Below, in pieces: positions 18,691 to 27,434 of a DNA stretch of 54,503 nt. A model generated the notes under the pieces. That model was given only the letters and a program-made list of their open reading frames with translations, was not told the origin of the DNA and ran no database searches. The position numbers and the translations under genes were made by a program. The DNA lies in contig CAQRYF010000005.1 of the NCBI GenBank assembly GCA_948875265.1, positions 1 to 54,503 of the forward strand. The letters are read 5' to 3'. The first letter of the stretch is position 1, and the number at the start of each line of letters is the position of its first letter. Source of the stretch: an uncultured Clostridia bacterium (GTDB lineage Bacteria; Bacillota; Clostridia; TANB77; CAG-508).

Positions 18691-19431
18691 CTATAAATTA
18701 TTATATTCTTCATCTGTAACCTTTTCGCACCATTCGTTACTTATATTCTCTCCTGGAACTTCCACTGCTAAGTGACTAAACCAACTATCTTTTTTAGCTC
18801 CATGCCAATGTTTTATATTTGCAGGAATTGTTATCACATCTCCTACTTTTAAACTTTGTGGTTTCTTTCCTTCTTCTTGATACCATCCTTCTCCATCTAC
18901 ACATATTAAGATTTGTCCTCCACCATTTGTAGCATGATGTATATGCCAATTATTTCTGCACTTTGGTTCAAATGTTACATTTGTAATAAATACTTTTGTT
19001 TCATTTGGATTTGTTAATGGTTTTAAGTATGAATTTCCAACAAAATACTTAGCAAAATTCACGTTAGGTTCTCCTTGTCCAAAAACTCCCCCATGTTCTG
19101 TTTTTTCATTCTTGTCTCCGCTATAGACTTCCTCTATCAATGGAAAAGCACTCCAAGCCTTTGCCCAACCACTATAAAATGCTAATTGTGTTACAATTTC
19201 TACTGCTTCAGATTTTGTAATCCCATGTTTTTTTCCCATAATAAAATGTGATTTTAATTGTGGAAATAACCCTTGTGCCATTAAAGCTGATATTGTTATC
19301 ATACTTCTATCTCTTAAAGATAATTCATTTTCTCTACTCCAAATCTCTCCAAACAATATATCATCATTTAATTCAGCAAATTTTGGAGCCAACTTTCCTA
19401 AATTCTTTCTACCAGCTGTTTGTTTCTCCAT
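18691..19431 (-). CDS. Carboxymuconolactone decarboxylase-cupin fusion protein
   Basis: The 246-residue protein has an N-terminal CMD/AhpD-like domain (residues 20-105: LSLRDRSMITISALMAQG, HGITKSEAVEIVTQLAFYSGW) and a C-terminal cupin (residues 135-235) with metal ligands in CRNNWHIHHATNGGGQ and the late His in HWHGAKKDSW. The CMD part lacks the CxxC of true AhpD peroxidase reductants. The family accompanies flavodoxins and MerR regulators in Firmicutes. It is first in its operon, immediately after the MerR-type promoter. Confidence 0.87.
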   Translation of the reverse strand: MEKQTAGRKNLGKLAPKFAELNDDILFGEIWSRENELSLRDRSMITISALMAQGLFPQLKSHFIMGKKHGITKSEAVEIVTQLAFYSGWAKAWSAFPLIEEVYSGDKNEKTEHGGVFGQGEPNVNFAKYFVGNSYLKPLTNPNETKVFITNVTFEPKCRNNWHIHHATNGGGQILICVDGEGWYQEEGKKPQSLKVGDVITIPANIKHWHGAKKDSWFSHLAVEVPGENISNEWCEKVTDEEYNNL

Positions 19432-19462
19432 TTTTTATACCTCCTAAATCTTTTCTATATTA

Positions 19463-19493
19463 TATATATCACTTAGAGTTAACTCAAAGTCAA
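19463..19493 (-). promoter_or_regulatory. MerR-type promoter with 19-bp spacer and operator palindrome
   Basis: On the minus strand TTGACT (19488-19493) and TATATA (19463-19468) are separated by 19 bases, which is the elongated spacer typical of MerR-activated promoters. The spacer holds an imperfect palindrome (CTTTGAGTTAACTCTAAG, 19472-19489). It lies about 30 bases upstream of the CMD-cupin start and should drive the CMD-cupin, MerR, flavodoxin and hydrolase genes. Confidence 0.7.
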
Positions 19494-19517
19494 TAGTTTC
19501 TTAAAAATTTTTTCAAA

Positions 19518-19552
19518 AAAATTAGACTAGTATTAAAACTAATCTAATTATA
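19518..19552. terminator. Hairpin terminator between DUF4180 gene and the MerR operon promoter
   Basis: Arms AATTAGA(C)TAGT and ACTAA-TCTAATT form an AT-rich stem just downstream of the DUF4180 stop on the minus strand. It insulates the MerR-type promoter from upstream transcription. Confidence 0.4.
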
Positions 19553-19565
19553 AATACATATCTTT

Positions 19566-19916
19566 TTACTTACTTAATATTTTTATTGCTTCATCTTTAT
19601 TTTTTATAAAAAATATATCTTTTCCATTATTACTTTCATATATAAAATCTTTTAATGGTTTACTTGTATATTTCGAATAATCTCCATAGATAGCAAATTT
19701 AGTTTGGTAGTTTATAAATTTTTGTAAAACCTCTCCAGCTAAGCCTTTACTTAATATGAAAAAATCTTCTACTACTGCTTCTTTATTTAACGCTATTTTA
19801 TTACAGTTTGTTTCATATTTTATAGTCATAATAAAATCAATTGCTGATTGAACATCTTTTATTATAATTTCATTACTTTTTACAACTGCTATATTATTTA
19901 TAATTTTTGTTTCCAT
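19566..19916 (-). CDS. DUF4180 domain protein
   Basis: The 116-residue soluble protein has the DUF4180 layout: a short N-terminal beta strand pair (INNIAVVKS), LNKEAVVEDFFILSKGLAGEVLQKFINYQTKFAIYGD written as conserved blocks (KEAVVEDFF, LAGEVLQK, KFAIYGDYS), and a C-terminal FIYESNNGKDIFF. Function is unknown. It is preceded by a good ribosome binding site and follows the methyltransferase-like gene closely, so the two are probably co-transcribed. Confidence 0.75.
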   Translation of the reverse strand: METKIINNIAVVKSNEIIIKDVQSAIDFIMTIKYETNCNKIALNKEAVVEDFFILSKGLAGEVLQKFINYQTKFAIYGDYSKYTSKPLKDFIYESNNGKDIFFIKNKDEAIKILSK

Positions 19917-19946
19917 ATTCTATCACTCCTAATTGTAATTTTCTGA

Positions 19947-20618
19947 TTACCATATAAACGGAATTATTTTATATTTGACTTTCTTTTTATATTCTGCATA
20001 TCCTAGTAGTTCTTTTTCTAACACTTTCTCCTCATTTTTAACTCTTTTACTAATTATAATTGGATATGCTAAAAAAATCATAAATGACACAATAGATCCT
20101 AAGATTAAAGGCATTGTTAAAAATAACAAAATAGTTATTGCATACATTGGGTGTCTTACAACTCTATATAATCCTTTATCAATTACTTTTTGATTTTCTT
20201 GTACTTCAATGGTACGAGATAAATAAGTATTTTCTCTTAATACTTCTGCATATAAAATATATGCTAATATAAATAAAATTGAAGAAATGATTACTACTAT
20301 ATTAGGAATTACTATCCAATTATATTTATAATTTAATCCTGCAATTATAAAACCAAGTAGAAACATTAAACCACTAACTGCAATTACTTGTTTTTGCTCA
20401 TTTTCTTTTTCTCTTGCATTTAATCTTTTCCTTAATAGTTCTGGATTTTTTATCATTAAAACAATTCCTACAATAAACATTGGGACAAATAAAAGCCCCA
20501 GAAATAGCCATGCATTCCAGTAATAAATAGTATTTGCAGGTATGAATAACAATAATCCTATTAACAATACACCCATAATAAATTTTATGATTGCTTGAAA
20601 AAACAACTTTATATCCAT
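19947..20618 (-). CDS. Isoprenylcysteine carboxyl methyltransferase-like membrane protein
   Basis: The 223-residue integral membrane protein has about five hydrophobic segments and the ICMT/PEMT-type C-terminal signature: GLYRVVRHPMYAI near residue 147, then RVKNEEKVLEKELLGYAEY near residue 190 and KYKIIPFIW at the end. These residues bind S-adenosylmethionine in the family. The natural substrate of the bacterial members is not known. It is followed by the DUF4180 gene and preceded by DUF3781. Confidence 0.8.
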   Translation of the reverse strand: MDIKLFFQAIIKFIMGVLLIGLLLFIPANTIYYWNAWLFLGLLFVPMFIVGIVLMIKNPELLRKRLNAREKENEQKQVIAVSGLMFLLGFIIAGLNYKYNWIVIPNIVVIISSILFILAYILYAEVLRENTYLSRTIEVQENQKVIDKGLYRVVRHPMYAITILLFLTMPLILGSIVSFMIFLAYPIIISKRVKNEEKVLEKELLGYAEYKKKVKYKIIPFIW

Positions 20619-20647
20619 AAATTTTATTCCTCTCGACCTATTGTAAT

Positions 20648-20893
20648 TTAGCGAATAATATGTGCTGTAATAATTGTATAACTATATGAGTTAATAGTTA
20701 TTATTATATTATCAATTTCACAATACCAATTCTTACCTTGTCTATATATATTACAGTTTTTATCTATAACTTTATTTTTACAATATTCAACTACATCATT
20801 AGTGTCTAATTTAAGATTTTTCTTAATTCTATGAATACCCATTTCTGTAGTATGAACTTTATCTATATTTGATAACAATACTTCCTTATTCAT
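20648..20893 (-). CDS. DUF3781 domain protein
   Basis: A small 81-residue protein with the DUF3781 pattern: VHTTEMGIHRIKKNL near the N-terminus, DTNDVVEYCK in the middle, then KNWYCEIDNIIITINSYSYT and TAHIIR at the end. No function is established for the family. It is the likely first gene of a short cluster with the methyltransferase-like and DUF4180 genes, a combination of small conserved proteins often found as accessory cargo. Confidence 0.75.
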   Translation of the reverse strand: MNKEVLLSNIDKVHTTEMGIHRIKKNLKLDTNDVVEYCKNKVIDKNCNIYRQGKNWYCEIDNIIITINSYSYTIITAHIIR

Positions 20894-20967
20894 ATTCCCT
20901 CAACTCCATAAATTGTAAGTTGTCGCACTGATTTATATTTTATTCATTCTAAATTTTATCGTATTTA

Positions 20968-21094
20968 TTGACTTTTTACTTATAAATAGATTATAATAAA
21001 TATAGGAAATGACAAATCCACAAACGTGGTTATGCCAAAATAGATATAAAAACTCACATCTAAATCGTCAAATTTACAGATGTGAGCTTTTTTT
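20968..21094 (+). ncRNA. Putative antisense RNA of a type I toxin-antitoxin locus
   Basis: On the plus strand TTGACT (20968-20973) and TATAAT (20992-20997) form a strong promoter with an 18-base spacer. A transcript starting near 21003 would end at the hairpin 21053-21086 (arms CTCACATCT and AGATGTGAG) followed by seven T's, giving an RNA of about 90 bases. It overlaps the 3' end of the convergent small hydrophobic peptide gene. No protein is encoded in it. Confidence 0.5.
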
Positions 21095-21206
21095 ATTTAT
21101 GTAGTTGCTTATCAACCCAGTTCTTATACAGAACTGCTGTCAAGGCAACGTTTAATGTTAAAGAAAACATTAAAGATATTATTAAAAATAGTATTGCTTT
21201 AACCAT
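21093..21206 (-). CDS. Small hydrophobic peptide, candidate type I toxin
   Basis: A 37-residue peptide (MVKAILFLIISLMFSLTLN... ending WVDKQLHK) with a single membrane helix and a charged C-terminus starts behind an exceptionally strong ribosome binding site (GGAGAGGTGGTGATG). Its promoter is at 21289-21317 on the minus strand and its 3' end meets the convergent plus-strand RNA at a bidirectional terminator. This arrangement is that of type I toxin-antitoxin pairs such as TxpA/RatA. The peptide itself is not recognised as a named family, so the function is inferred from layout. Confidence 0.55.
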   Translation of the reverse strand: MVKAILFLIISLMFSLTLNVALTAVLYKNWVDKQLHK

Positions 21207-21288
21207 AAACATCACCACCTCTCCTACGAAGATTCGTAAAAATTGGTGGCAAAACCACATCTGCTTATCATCATTTCCTATTCCTATT

Positions 21289-21317
21289 ATTCTACAATAC
21301 TATTTAAAATTTGTCTA
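21289..21317 (-). promoter_or_regulatory. Promoter of the small hydrophobic peptide gene
   Basis: TAGACA (21312-21317) and TAGAAT (21289-21294) are separated by 17 bases on the minus strand. The predicted start near 21282 gives a 5' leader of about 75 bases. That leader contains GTGGTTTTGCCAC, a local hairpin resembling one in the plus-strand RNA. Confidence 0.5.
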
Positions 21318-21396
21318 TAATATTTATAAATTTTTGTAATACATTTGCCCTACTTATTGTAATTTATAAGGATAATTATCTATCTTGTAGATTCTA

Positions 21397-22254
21397 TTAT
21401 TTTTTCTTAATAGGAATCCAAACCTCGCAATAATATTTTTCATCATCTATTCCTTTTTTATAGTCTTTGGGATTAGAATAACATTCAATATTATAACCTG
21501 CTGCTATTTCATAATCATTTGAGTTAGGCAACCATTCTTTAAATATTTTTTTATTTACTTCTCTTATACTTTTGCTTGCTTTTCCTATACATGGGAAAAT
21601 AGCCCAAGTTAGTTTTGGTATTTCTATTATTTCAAAATCTTTTGGTACTTTTCTTTCAGCATTATAGTCATCTCCTATAACATAATCAAACAAATTACAG
21701 CCTAAAGTAGCATCAATATTAACTGCATATTTTGCATTTATCTTACTAAATACAGACTTCATAAAAAACTTCTTCCATAGTTTAGGTATATCTTGTTCAG
21801 CACTTTCATATTTAAAGCTATCTTTTAAACCGACAATTTTAAAAGCCTCTTTTTCTTCAATTTTATACTCCATAGTATAGCCACCTTTCAAAATTAAATT
21901 TACCTTTACTGGTGCAAAATCTTTTATCGTAGCACCAGTATTACGAACTTCTGTAGGAGTAAATCCATGAAATCTTTTGAATGCTTTAGTAAAACTGTCT
22001 TGAGAACCATATCCATATTCCATTGCTATATCAATTATTTTTTTATCTGTATTTATAACTTCCTTACCTGCCATAGATAATCTTCTATTTTTAATATATT
22101 CTCCAACTCCATAACCACAAATAATTGAAAATCCTTTTTGAAAATAAAATGATGAGATATAAGAATAGCTAGCAATATCCTCTATCTTTAAATCATTTGT
22201 TAAGTTGTCTTCTATATATTCTATAGCTCTACTAATTGATTCAATCCAGTTCAT
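21397..22254 (-). CDS. AraC-family regulator with GyrI-like effector-binding domain
   Basis: The 285-residue regulator has an N-terminal AraC helix-turn-helix pair (residues 1-100: IEDIASYSYISSFYFQKGFS and IAMEYGYGSQDSFTKAFKRFHGFTP as separate blocks) and a C-terminal GyrI-like/SOUL small-molecule domain (residues 130-285, with WAIFPCIGKA and YYCEVWIPI). The ATG at 22254 was chosen, since AAAGGAAAG precedes it. Such regulators often respond to hydrophobic drugs. The promoter region contains no recognised operator. Confidence 0.85.
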   Translation of the reverse strand: MNWIESISRAIEYIEDNLTNDLKIEDIASYSYISSFYFQKGFSIICGYGVGEYIKNRRLSMAGKEVINTDKKIIDIAMEYGYGSQDSFTKAFKRFHGFTPTEVRNTGATIKDFAPVKVNLILKGGYTMEYKIEEKEAFKIVGLKDSFKYESAEQDIPKLWKKFFMKSVFSKINAKYAVNIDATLGCNLFDYVIGDDYNAERKVPKDFEIIEIPKLTWAIFPCIGKASKSIREVNKKIFKEWLPNSNDYEIAAGYNIECYSNPKDYKKGIDDEKYYCEVWIPIKKK

Positions 22255-22384
22255 ATTCTTTCCTTTCTGTTCACAAGTATATTTTACTTTAAAATGTTTT
22301 ACTTTGCCCGACATTTCTTGCTAACATTTGGCTAATGCAATTTATTTTATAATTAGTTTTTATAATTAGCCCTAGATATTGTAA

Positions 22385-23101
22385 TTAGCTACTACTTTTA
22401 TAATCAATATTTGCCAATTTTGCTTGTTTACACAAGTCTTTTGTTTGTATTTTATATTGTTTTCCATCTTTTATTGTATAAGTTCCACATTGCCTAAACT
22501 CAAAACTAACATTTTTTCTTATACATTGTTCTCTAATATCTAATGCCCAGTCATAATTGAATGCCCTAGCATTTATGTCAGATTCTCCCCCCACTACAAC
22601 TAATTCAACATTATCAAGATATTTCTCTACATCAATATTTTCTAATAGGGGCTGTGCTGTAATACCTTTATGCTTTATTGGTAAATCTTTAAAAATTGAT
22701 AATTTATAATCTGCATTTTTTTGATTTTCAATGGTACAACATACAACTACATTATCGTATCCATCTTCCCAGTCATCTGGAATACATTTCATAAATCTAT
22801 CAATTCTTTTTGTTAGAAATAGAAAAGTACAATCTTGTCTTTCTTTTATCATATCCCAGCAATCACTTCGCCACTCATCCGCTTCTTCAATTAAGAAATC
22901 AGTAGAAAAGCATAGATAGACTATTCCAGACTTCATTTTGTAATTACCATTTTTTAATTTCTCTATTGGCTTTTCAAAGTCTTTTGTTTTAATAATTTCA
23001 TTGGTATTTATATTTTTTTTTGAATCGCCTTTATGAATATAGCAATGTAAACACCCATCACTACATTTTTTACATCCTCTCCACGGATTCCACATTGCCA
23101 T
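22385..23101 (-). CDS. DUF5131 (phage Gp37/Gp68-like) family protein
   Basis: The 238-residue protein begins MAMWNPWRGCKKCSDGCLHC, a cysteine-rich opening typical of DUF5131, and continues with blocks such as FSTDFLIEEADEW, FLFLTKRIDRF and VVVGGESDINARAFNYDW. The family is related to phage Gp37/Gp68 and has a radical-SAM-like barrel look, but no activity is established. It starts at an ATG behind AGGAGAG. Neighbours look like accessory cargo. Confidence 0.8.
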   Translation of the reverse strand: MAMWNPWRGCKKCSDGCLHCYIHKGDSKKNINTNEIIKTKDFEKPIEKLKNGNYKMKSGIVYLCFSTDFLIEEADEWRSDCWDMIKERQDCTFLFLTKRIDRFMKCIPDDWEDGYDNVVVCCTIENQKNADYKLSIFKDLPIKHKGITAQPLLENIDVEKYLDNVELVVVGGESDINARAFNYDWALDIREQCIRKNVSFEFRQCGTYTIKDGKQYKIQTKDLCKQAKLANIDYKSSS

Positions 23102-23113
23102 ACTATTTCTCTC

Positions 23114-23317
23114 CTAAAATCTTAAATTTTCATAGTTGTAAAGAATACTTATACCTACAACAACATCTTCTATTTTTTCTATAATTAGCCAGTCATCCAT
23201 ATTTCCTTGATGATTTAAGTCTAACGGAGTTATTTCTTGGGCATTTTTGAATTCCACTAAACATAGACATTTTTTATACCCTCTCTCTTTTTGTTTTTCT
23301 GTTAATTGTAATTTATA
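23114..23317 (-). pseudogene. Start-less ORF fragment (unrecognised)
   Basis: An open frame of about 67 codons without a start codon (containing GYKKCLCLVEFKNAQEITPLD and ending ENLRF in shorter blocks) lies between the DUF5131 gene and the acetyltransferase. No family is recognised. Together with its missing start it looks like the 3' remnant of a lost gene. Nothing else is seen in the 23102-23479 gap. Confidence 0.3.
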
Positions 23318-23479
23318 TTATTGCTTATCTTTACTTTTTTTTGTAAAAATCAAACTGAAACATATTCTGAAAGATATGACTAAACATATTCCAACTCTAT
23401 AAATTACTATCTCATGTTTCGATTATATCATAAAAAGCAAGTAATTTTCAATTTAATTGCTTACTCTATTTATTGTAAA

Positions 23480-23926
23480 TTATCTTTCTAATCTCATATA
23501 TAGAATTGGATAAGGATTTCCTTGCTCATCTACTTCTGTTCTTTTATAAGTTTTAAATCCCATATATTCATAAAATTCTTTTGCATTAGGATTTTGTTCA
23601 TTTACTGCTAGTTCATTAACATTATAATTTTCTATACCATAGTTTAATAATTGTTTTCCTAGTCCTTTTCCTCTTTCACTATTTTTAATAAATAGCATCT
23701 CAAGTTTTGTATCTTCTATTCCCATAAAAGCAATAGGTTGATGGCTTTCATTTTCTATAATTACTACATGTGATACTCCAGAAATAGCTTGTGGTACATA
23801 TTCTTTTATATTATTTATTTCTTCATTAGATAGAAATAAATGTGTTGCTTTTACTGAATCTTCCCATAATTCTAATAGTTGACTTATTAGTGTTATTGTT
23901 ATATCTTCTACTTCAATTATTCTCAT
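23480..23926 (-). CDS. GNAT-family N-acetyltransferase (YjaB-like)
   Basis: The 148-residue acetyltransferase has the YjaB-like opening (LLELWEDSVKATHLFLS), a motif A acetyl-CoA loop RGKGLGKQLL near residue 88 and motif B NEQNPNAKEFYEYMGFK. The acceptor is unknown. It starts with ATG after AGGAG and stands alone; the following 24.0 kb gap shows no other feature. Confidence 0.85.
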   Translation of the reverse strand: MRIIEVEDITITLISQLLELWEDSVKATHLFLSNEEINNIKEYVPQAISGVSHVVIIENESHQPIAFMGIEDTKLEMLFIKNSERGKGLGKQLLNYGIENYNVNELAVNEQNPNAKEFYEYMGFKTYKRTEVDEQGNPYPILYMRLER

Positions 23927-24095
23927 ATTTTTACTCCTAACATGTAATTTTTTAGTTACCTATCTTTTTACTATATAATAAACATTTTAATGACACTTTC
24001 TTTTTATTTAAGTCTAATACATTATTTTTTTCTTAATCCTCTAATTTCTAATTCCAAAATAATCTACCTCATATATTATAATTTGTCTGTTTAAA

Positions 24096-24350
24096 TTAGT
24101 CTTGCGTTCCAAAGGGATGTCTTAATTTATCTTTAATTCCATTACCCAGAATAGACATTACAAATTCATATATCTTCTCTGCTTCTTCTCTTGACATTTC
24201 TAATTGTTCCATTACATCACACATAATTTTTTCTCTATTCTTCTTTCCTACAATATAATTACTTTCTAATATACTATTAATAATGATACATTTACCATTA
24301 TCTAATCCTGTAACTTTTTCTAATTCTTTAATAAATTTCTCCTTATTCAT
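24096..24350 (-). CDS. Small conserved protein of the TetR-controlled exporter operon
   Basis: An 84-residue, helix-rich, soluble protein with no recognised domain name. It starts 12 bases after the permease stop behind AGGAGGG and is therefore the last gene of the tetR-ATPase-permease operon. Its pattern (KELEKVTGLDNGKC, EAEKIYEFVMSILG, DKLRHPFG) suggests a small helical bundle. A role with the exporter is inferred only from position. Confidence 0.6.
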   Translation of the reverse strand: MNKEKFIKELEKVTGLDNGKCIIINSILESNYIVGKKNREKIMCDVMEQLEMSREEAEKIYEFVMSILGNGIKDKLRHPFGTQD

Positions 24351-24362
24351 AATCCATCCCTC

Positions 24363-26672
24363 CTAATCTTTTATTAATGAATATACTGATATTTTCTTTA
24401 TTTTTCTTGCAAGTATAGTTCCAATAGTTATTGTACTTAATATTAATAAACTTACTATAATCAAAAATACTATATATGGATATTCAAAGCTTGCTTTATA
24501 TACTCCAACTGTTTTGAAAATTGTAGTATATATGTCATTCATGAATATTTTACTTACTATTATTCCTAGTATGGTAGAAATAATAGTGCTAGGTATAAAA
24601 CCTCCAACTAATTGCCTTACTAATTGTTTATTTTCATATCCTATTGCTTTAAATATTCCTAGTTCTTGTTTTTTTCTTGTGATAATAGATGAGATTACTA
24701 TATATAAAACTAAATAAATCAGTAATAAAGTAATCACAATAATTACGATGCATACAATGCTTATTAGTGAAACATACATGCTCATAGCTGAATCCATTGA
24801 TTCTTTATAATTCATAGTCGAAATAATATCACTATCATATTTATATTTAATCTTATCTATAAATTCTTTTGCCTCATCTTCTTTTTCAAGGTAAGTATAT
24901 ATTGTTTTTGGTAAATATGATGTATCTAACTTTTTATATCCATTCAAAGTCATTTCAATGATTTCCCCTGAATAATTTACTGATTGAACAAATCCAACAA
25001 CTTTGTATTCTTTTTCAACTCCATTTTTGCTTAATATAATGCTGTCCCCAATTTTTATGTTATAAGTTTCTTTAATTTTGCTACCTAGTCCTACTTCATT
25101 ACTATTCTTAGGGTTAACTCCTTCATAACATAAATCATTTGAAAGTAGTTCGAAATTCTCTGCTACAAAAGTTTTATAAGAATTGTCTTTATAATTTAAA
25201 GTTGCATTTTCATCATAATATATAGCATTTTTCACATTGTCTTCGCTTTTTATTTCATATCTCAAATCTTTATTAGCTTCAACAATAACTGATGGATGTT
25301 CTTCTACTAAAGTATTAATAAAATTAATAGGATTCATATTTATATTGTAAAATAATATTCCTATAAACGAGGACACAACTGTTATAAAAAACAAAACAAT
25401 GCCTAGTAATATATTTTGTTTTTTTGTGTTCATAAAATTTTTTAACATTAAAATCAAATGTATATTAAAAGTGCTTTTTTCTATTTCAAAATAATTTTTA
25501 CTATTTTCTTTAGAAGAATAACCTCTAATAGCATTTATCGGATTTAGTTTTCTTATTTTTAATGATGCCATAAGTGTAAATATAACTATCAAGCTTAGAT
25601 TGATGAATAATACTATTACATTTGACAACAAATCTAATATTACTTTCCATTTAAAGCCTGATTGCATTTCTATAATTACGCTTAAAAGTGGTAATGCAGA
25701 ATATGATATAACTATACCTAATAAAGTAAATAATAAACCGCTTATTATATATGGGAATATATTTGATAATATTATTTCTGTACTTGTATATCCTAAAGCC
25801 TCTAAAGCTCCCATATTTGCCATTTCATCTTGGGTAGTTTGCTCTATTTTAAATTTACTTACAAATAAACTTACAATAAGCATACACCCAGAAAATACAA
25901 TAAGTATTAAAACTAATATATTTGAAATAGCAAGTCTTTGATTTTTCGCTTGTTCTTTGTAATTTTTATTTATAACATTGATATTTTTTCCAGCTAAATA
26001 TTTTGATACATTATTATAAGATAAATAACTATCTTCTGCTTTTACAGAAATTGTAGATACTTCTTTACTTTTGTTGTTTTCAAGTAAATAATTATAAGCA
26101 TCACTTTCTAAATATTCTCCTAGCATAGATGATGTATAGTTGCCATACTGCATTTCATTTACAACACCTTTGATGTTAAAGTTGTAATGAACATTATCTA
26201 TATTAAATTCATAATTATCTTTTATATCTAATCCAGAATGTATAAATGTATAATTTGAAAGATATATTCCAAATTTCACACTCTCATTGGTTTCTTTTAT
26301 TATTTCTCTTTTATTTATGTGATAATTATCACTTATGCTATAAAATATTTGATTTTGTTCTTGCTTTTGTCCATCCATATCTACTGGAATAGTAAGCATT
26401 ACTCCATTTTGTACCTGAACATCTTCAATTCCCTTAATATTTCTTATATCTTCTAGTAAACTATCCTCATATTCTATACTTGGTATTGTAAAAAAACTAC
26501 TTGCTGTATTTAATCTATTAAATTCATTATCATAATCTTTGCTAACATTCCTATTTATTATAATGCTACTTGAAAATAATATTGTTGCAATTAAAAGAAT
26601 TATAGAAAATGAAACAATATCCTTTAAATTTTTCTTAAAAAAGTACTTAGACATGATAATTATTTTTTTCAA
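24363..26672 (-). CDS. FtsX/MacB-type ABC transporter permease
   Basis: A large permease of about 769 residues with two FtsX-type halves. The N-terminal helix (near residue 20), a long extracytoplasmic domain and three-helix blocks near 255-380 are followed by a second extracytoplasmic region and the C-terminal block (near 640-760, with RKKQELGIFKAIGYENKQL). The TTG at 26672 was preferred since GGGGTGG lies five bases upstream; a GTG at 26681 and an ATG at 26654 are alternatives. It is coupled to the ATPase gene and probably exports a peptide or drug. Confidence 0.85.
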   Translation of the reverse strand: MKKIIIMSKYFFKKNLKDIVSFSIILLIATILFSSSIIINRNVSKDYDNEFNRLNTASSFFTIPSIEYEDSLLEDIRNIKGIEDVQVQNGVMLTIPVDMDGQKQEQNQIFYSISDNYHINKREIIKETNESVKFGIYLSNYTFIHSGLDIKDNYEFNIDNVHYNFNIKGVVNEMQYGNYTSSMLGEYLESDAYNYLLENNKSKEVSTISVKAEDSYLSYNNVSKYLAGKNINVINKNYKEQAKNQRLAISNILVLILIVFSGCMLIVSLFVSKFKIEQTTQDEMANMGALEALGYTSTEIILSNIFPYIISGLLFTLLGIVISYSALPLLSVIIEMQSGFKWKVILDLLSNVIVLFINLSLIVIFTLMASLKIRKLNPINAIRGYSSKENSKNYFEIEKSTFNIHLILMLKNFMNTKKQNILLGIVLFFITVVSSFIGILFYNINMNPINFINTLVEEHPSVIVEANKDLRYEIKSEDNVKNAIYYDENATLNYKDNSYKTFVAENFELLSNDLCYEGVNPKNSNEVGLGSKIKETYNIKIGDSIILSKNGVEKEYKVVGFVQSVNYSGEIIEMTLNGYKKLDTSYLPKTIYTYLEKEDEAKEFIDKIKYKYDSDIISTMNYKESMDSAMSMYVSLISIVCIVIIVITLLLIYLVLYIVISSIITRKKQELGIFKAIGYENKQLVRQLVGGFIPSTIISTILGIIVSKIFMNDIYTTIFKTVGVYKASFEYPYIVFLIIVSLLILSTITIGTILARKIKKISVYSLIKD

Positions 26673-26674
26673 TA

Positions 26675-27433
26675 TTACCACCCCATCTCTTTTAAGAAGT
26701 TATCTAGTTTTTCATTTCTTTCATTATAATTTCCTTTATATTTATTTAGAATGAGTTCTCCAGATATTTTACCATCTTTTAAATATATAATCCTATTTCC
26801 TCTTAGTGCACTTTTTTTGTCATGTGTAACCATTATAATACTTTGACCATCATTATTTAATTCTGTTAAAACATCAAGTACAGCATTTGAATTTTCAGAA
26901 TTTAATGCTCCAGTTGGTTCATCTGCAAATATAACTGCTGGATTATTGATGGCAGCTCTTACAATTCCTGCTCGTTGACATTCTCCACCAGATACTTGGT
27001 TCATATTCTTCTTATATGTAATTTCTGGAATATTTACTTTTTTAAATAACTCTTTTGCTTTTCTAACAATTTCTTTTTTGTTATTAGCTACAAGTAGTCC
27101 AGATATTAATACATTATCCATTAAACTCATTTTATCAAGTAAATAAATTTGTTGAAAAACAAAACCACAATTTTTTCTTCTAAATATTGCAAGTTCATCA
27201 TTGTCCATTTTACAAATATCTTTATTATTAAATGTTATACTTCCACTTGTTGCTTTATCCATTCCAGATAAAAGATACATTAAAGTAGATTTTCCTGCTC
27301 CACTGGGTCCCATTATAACTGTAAAATCATTAGCATATATCTCTAAATCTAATTTATTAATTATAGTTTGTATCCTATTACCATTTGAAAAGTTCTTAAC
27401 TAAACTTTTAGCATTTATAATTTTTTCTTGCAT
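26675..27433 (-). CDS. ABC transporter ATPase (MacB/LolD type)
   Basis: The 252-residue ATPase partners the downstream permease. It has Walker A GPSGAGKST, Q-loop FVFQQIYLLDKMSLMDN, signature VSGGECQR, Walker B VIFADEPTGALN and the His of MVTHDKK. It begins at an ATG behind AGGAGG one base after the tetR stop. The operon order tetR-ATPase-permease-small protein suggests an inducible exporter. Confidence 0.92.
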   Translation of the reverse strand: MQEKIINAKSLVKNFSNGNRIQTIINKLDLEIYANDFTVIMGPSGAGKSTLMYLLSGMDKATSGSITFNNKDICKMDNDELAIFRRKNCGFVFQQIYLLDKMSLMDNVLISGLLVANNKKEIVRKAKELFKKVNIPEITYKKNMNQVSGGECQRAGIVRAAINNPAVIFADEPTGALNSENSNAVLDVLTELNNDGQSIIMVTHDKKSALRGNRIIYLKDGKISGELILNKYKGNYNERNEKLDNFLKEMGW

Positions 27434-27434
27434 T

